Positions 63,886-64,000 of a stretch of 64,000 bases of DNA are shown one piece after another (positions within the stretch are counted from its first letter, which is position 1; every line of letters starts with the position of its first letter). The stretch comes from Achromobacter piechaudii NBRC 102461 (GTDB taxonomy: Bacteria > Pseudomonadota > Gammaproteobacteria > Burkholderiales > Burkholderiaceae_B). The notes beneath the pieces were generated by a model. That model saw nothing but the letters and a program-made list of their open reading frames with translations. It was not told where the DNA came from and did no database searches. The stretch lies in assembly GCF_001571245.1 (NCBI RefSeq), contig NZ_BCTK01000007.1:310001-374000 (forward strand). The letters are read 5' to 3'. The position numbers and the translations under genes were made by a program.

Positions 63886-64000
63886 TTGTCCGCATTTAAT
63901 TTTCAACCGCTGCGCATCGCGATCCTGGATGACCATCCGGTGGTGCGGGCTGGCGTCGCGGCCTACTTGTCGCAAAGTCGTGACATCGTTGTCATCGGTC
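63886..64000 (+). CDS. Response regulator, N-terminal part (cut by window end)
   Basis: The visible frame reads a CheY-like receiver start: LRIAILDDHPVVRAGVAAYL, with the acidic pair DD and the H-P-V-V-R pattern of NarL/LuxR-type regulators. The phospho-acceptor Asp and any output domain lie beyond the window. The TTG at 63886 is the nearest plausible start; the same frame is open from an ATG at 63772, which would add a poorly conserved 38-residue extension. It is divergent from the DUF1120 gene at 62985-63704. Confidence 0.75.
   Translation, partial: MSAFNFQPLRIAILDDHPVVRAGVAAYLSQSRDIVVIG

Overview
The window is high-GC, gene-dense DNA from a beta-proteobacterium. Gene content and order point to Alcaligenaceae, in the Bordetella/Achromobacter group. 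Supporting signs are accC-prmA-DUF3426 zinc-ribbon protein, a lysine/alanine-repeat histone H1-like protein, an orphan Bug/TctC binding protein, a fused indolepyruvate ferredoxin oxidoreductase, and the housekeeping strings rplM-rpsI-argC-erpA-anmK-mepM-tyrS and glyA-nrdR-ribD. This assignment comes from family recognition only; no search was run. No insertion sequence, prophage or CRISPR array was seen.

Layout. 1-5.3 kb: end of biotin carboxylase, ribosomal L11 methyltransferase, a DUF3426 membrane protein with a zinc ribbon and an odd Asp/His-rich linker, a PfkB-type kinase and a SlyB-like lipoprotein. 5.6-9.8 kb: a Gram-negative D-alanylation (dlt/dra-type) operon in the order dltC-dltD-dltX-dltB-dltA. 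It includes a 50-codon dltX-like gene that ordinary length cut-offs miss. 9.8-16 kb: yggT, the histone-like gene, and nrdAB with two NrdR boxes over its promoter. 16-23 kb: indolepyruvate oxidoreductase divergent from an Lrp regulator, then a Bug protein, hydrolase and LysR group. 23-35 kb: lipoprotein, MFS exporter, gltX, a Pat-like acyltransferase, a NitT/TauT-type ABC operon ending in an isochorismatase-fold hydrolase, an esterase, and darP/pmbA. 36-42 kb: an orphan TRAP binding protein and a complete liv branched-chain amino-acid ABC cluster. 42-55.8 kb: housekeeping genes (ribosomal proteins L13/S9, arginine biosynthesis, Fe-S carrier, wall recycling and hydrolysis, tyrosyl-tRNA synthetase, glyA, nrdR, ribD), with a GlxA-type regulator and a second isochorismatase-fold gene lying between nrdR and ribD. 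56.5-61.3 kb: the prkA-yeaH-spoVR stress operon, far downstream of a sigma-54-like element. 61.4-64 kb: tRNA-Ser(GGA), two pilin-like DUF1120 secreted proteins and the start of a response-regulator gene.

How parts connect. The nrdR product (52.4 kb) should bind the two boxes at the nrdAB promoter (15.9 kb), so regulator and target are both present. In the dlt cluster DltA charges DltC with D-alanine, DltB and the small DltX-like protein carry it across the inner membrane, and DltD finishes transfer to an envelope acceptor that the sequence does not identify. The five liv genes form one transporter; a strong hairpin-terminator after livK probably sets a high binding-protein to permease ratio.

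The most interesting items are the dltX-like microprotein in a Gram-negative operon, the NrdR box pair overlapping the predicted nrdAB -10, the distant sigma-54 element and dyad upstream of prkA, a possible autoregulatory leader before rplM, and the repeat- and G-tract-rich regulatory region before the NitT-like ABC operon.
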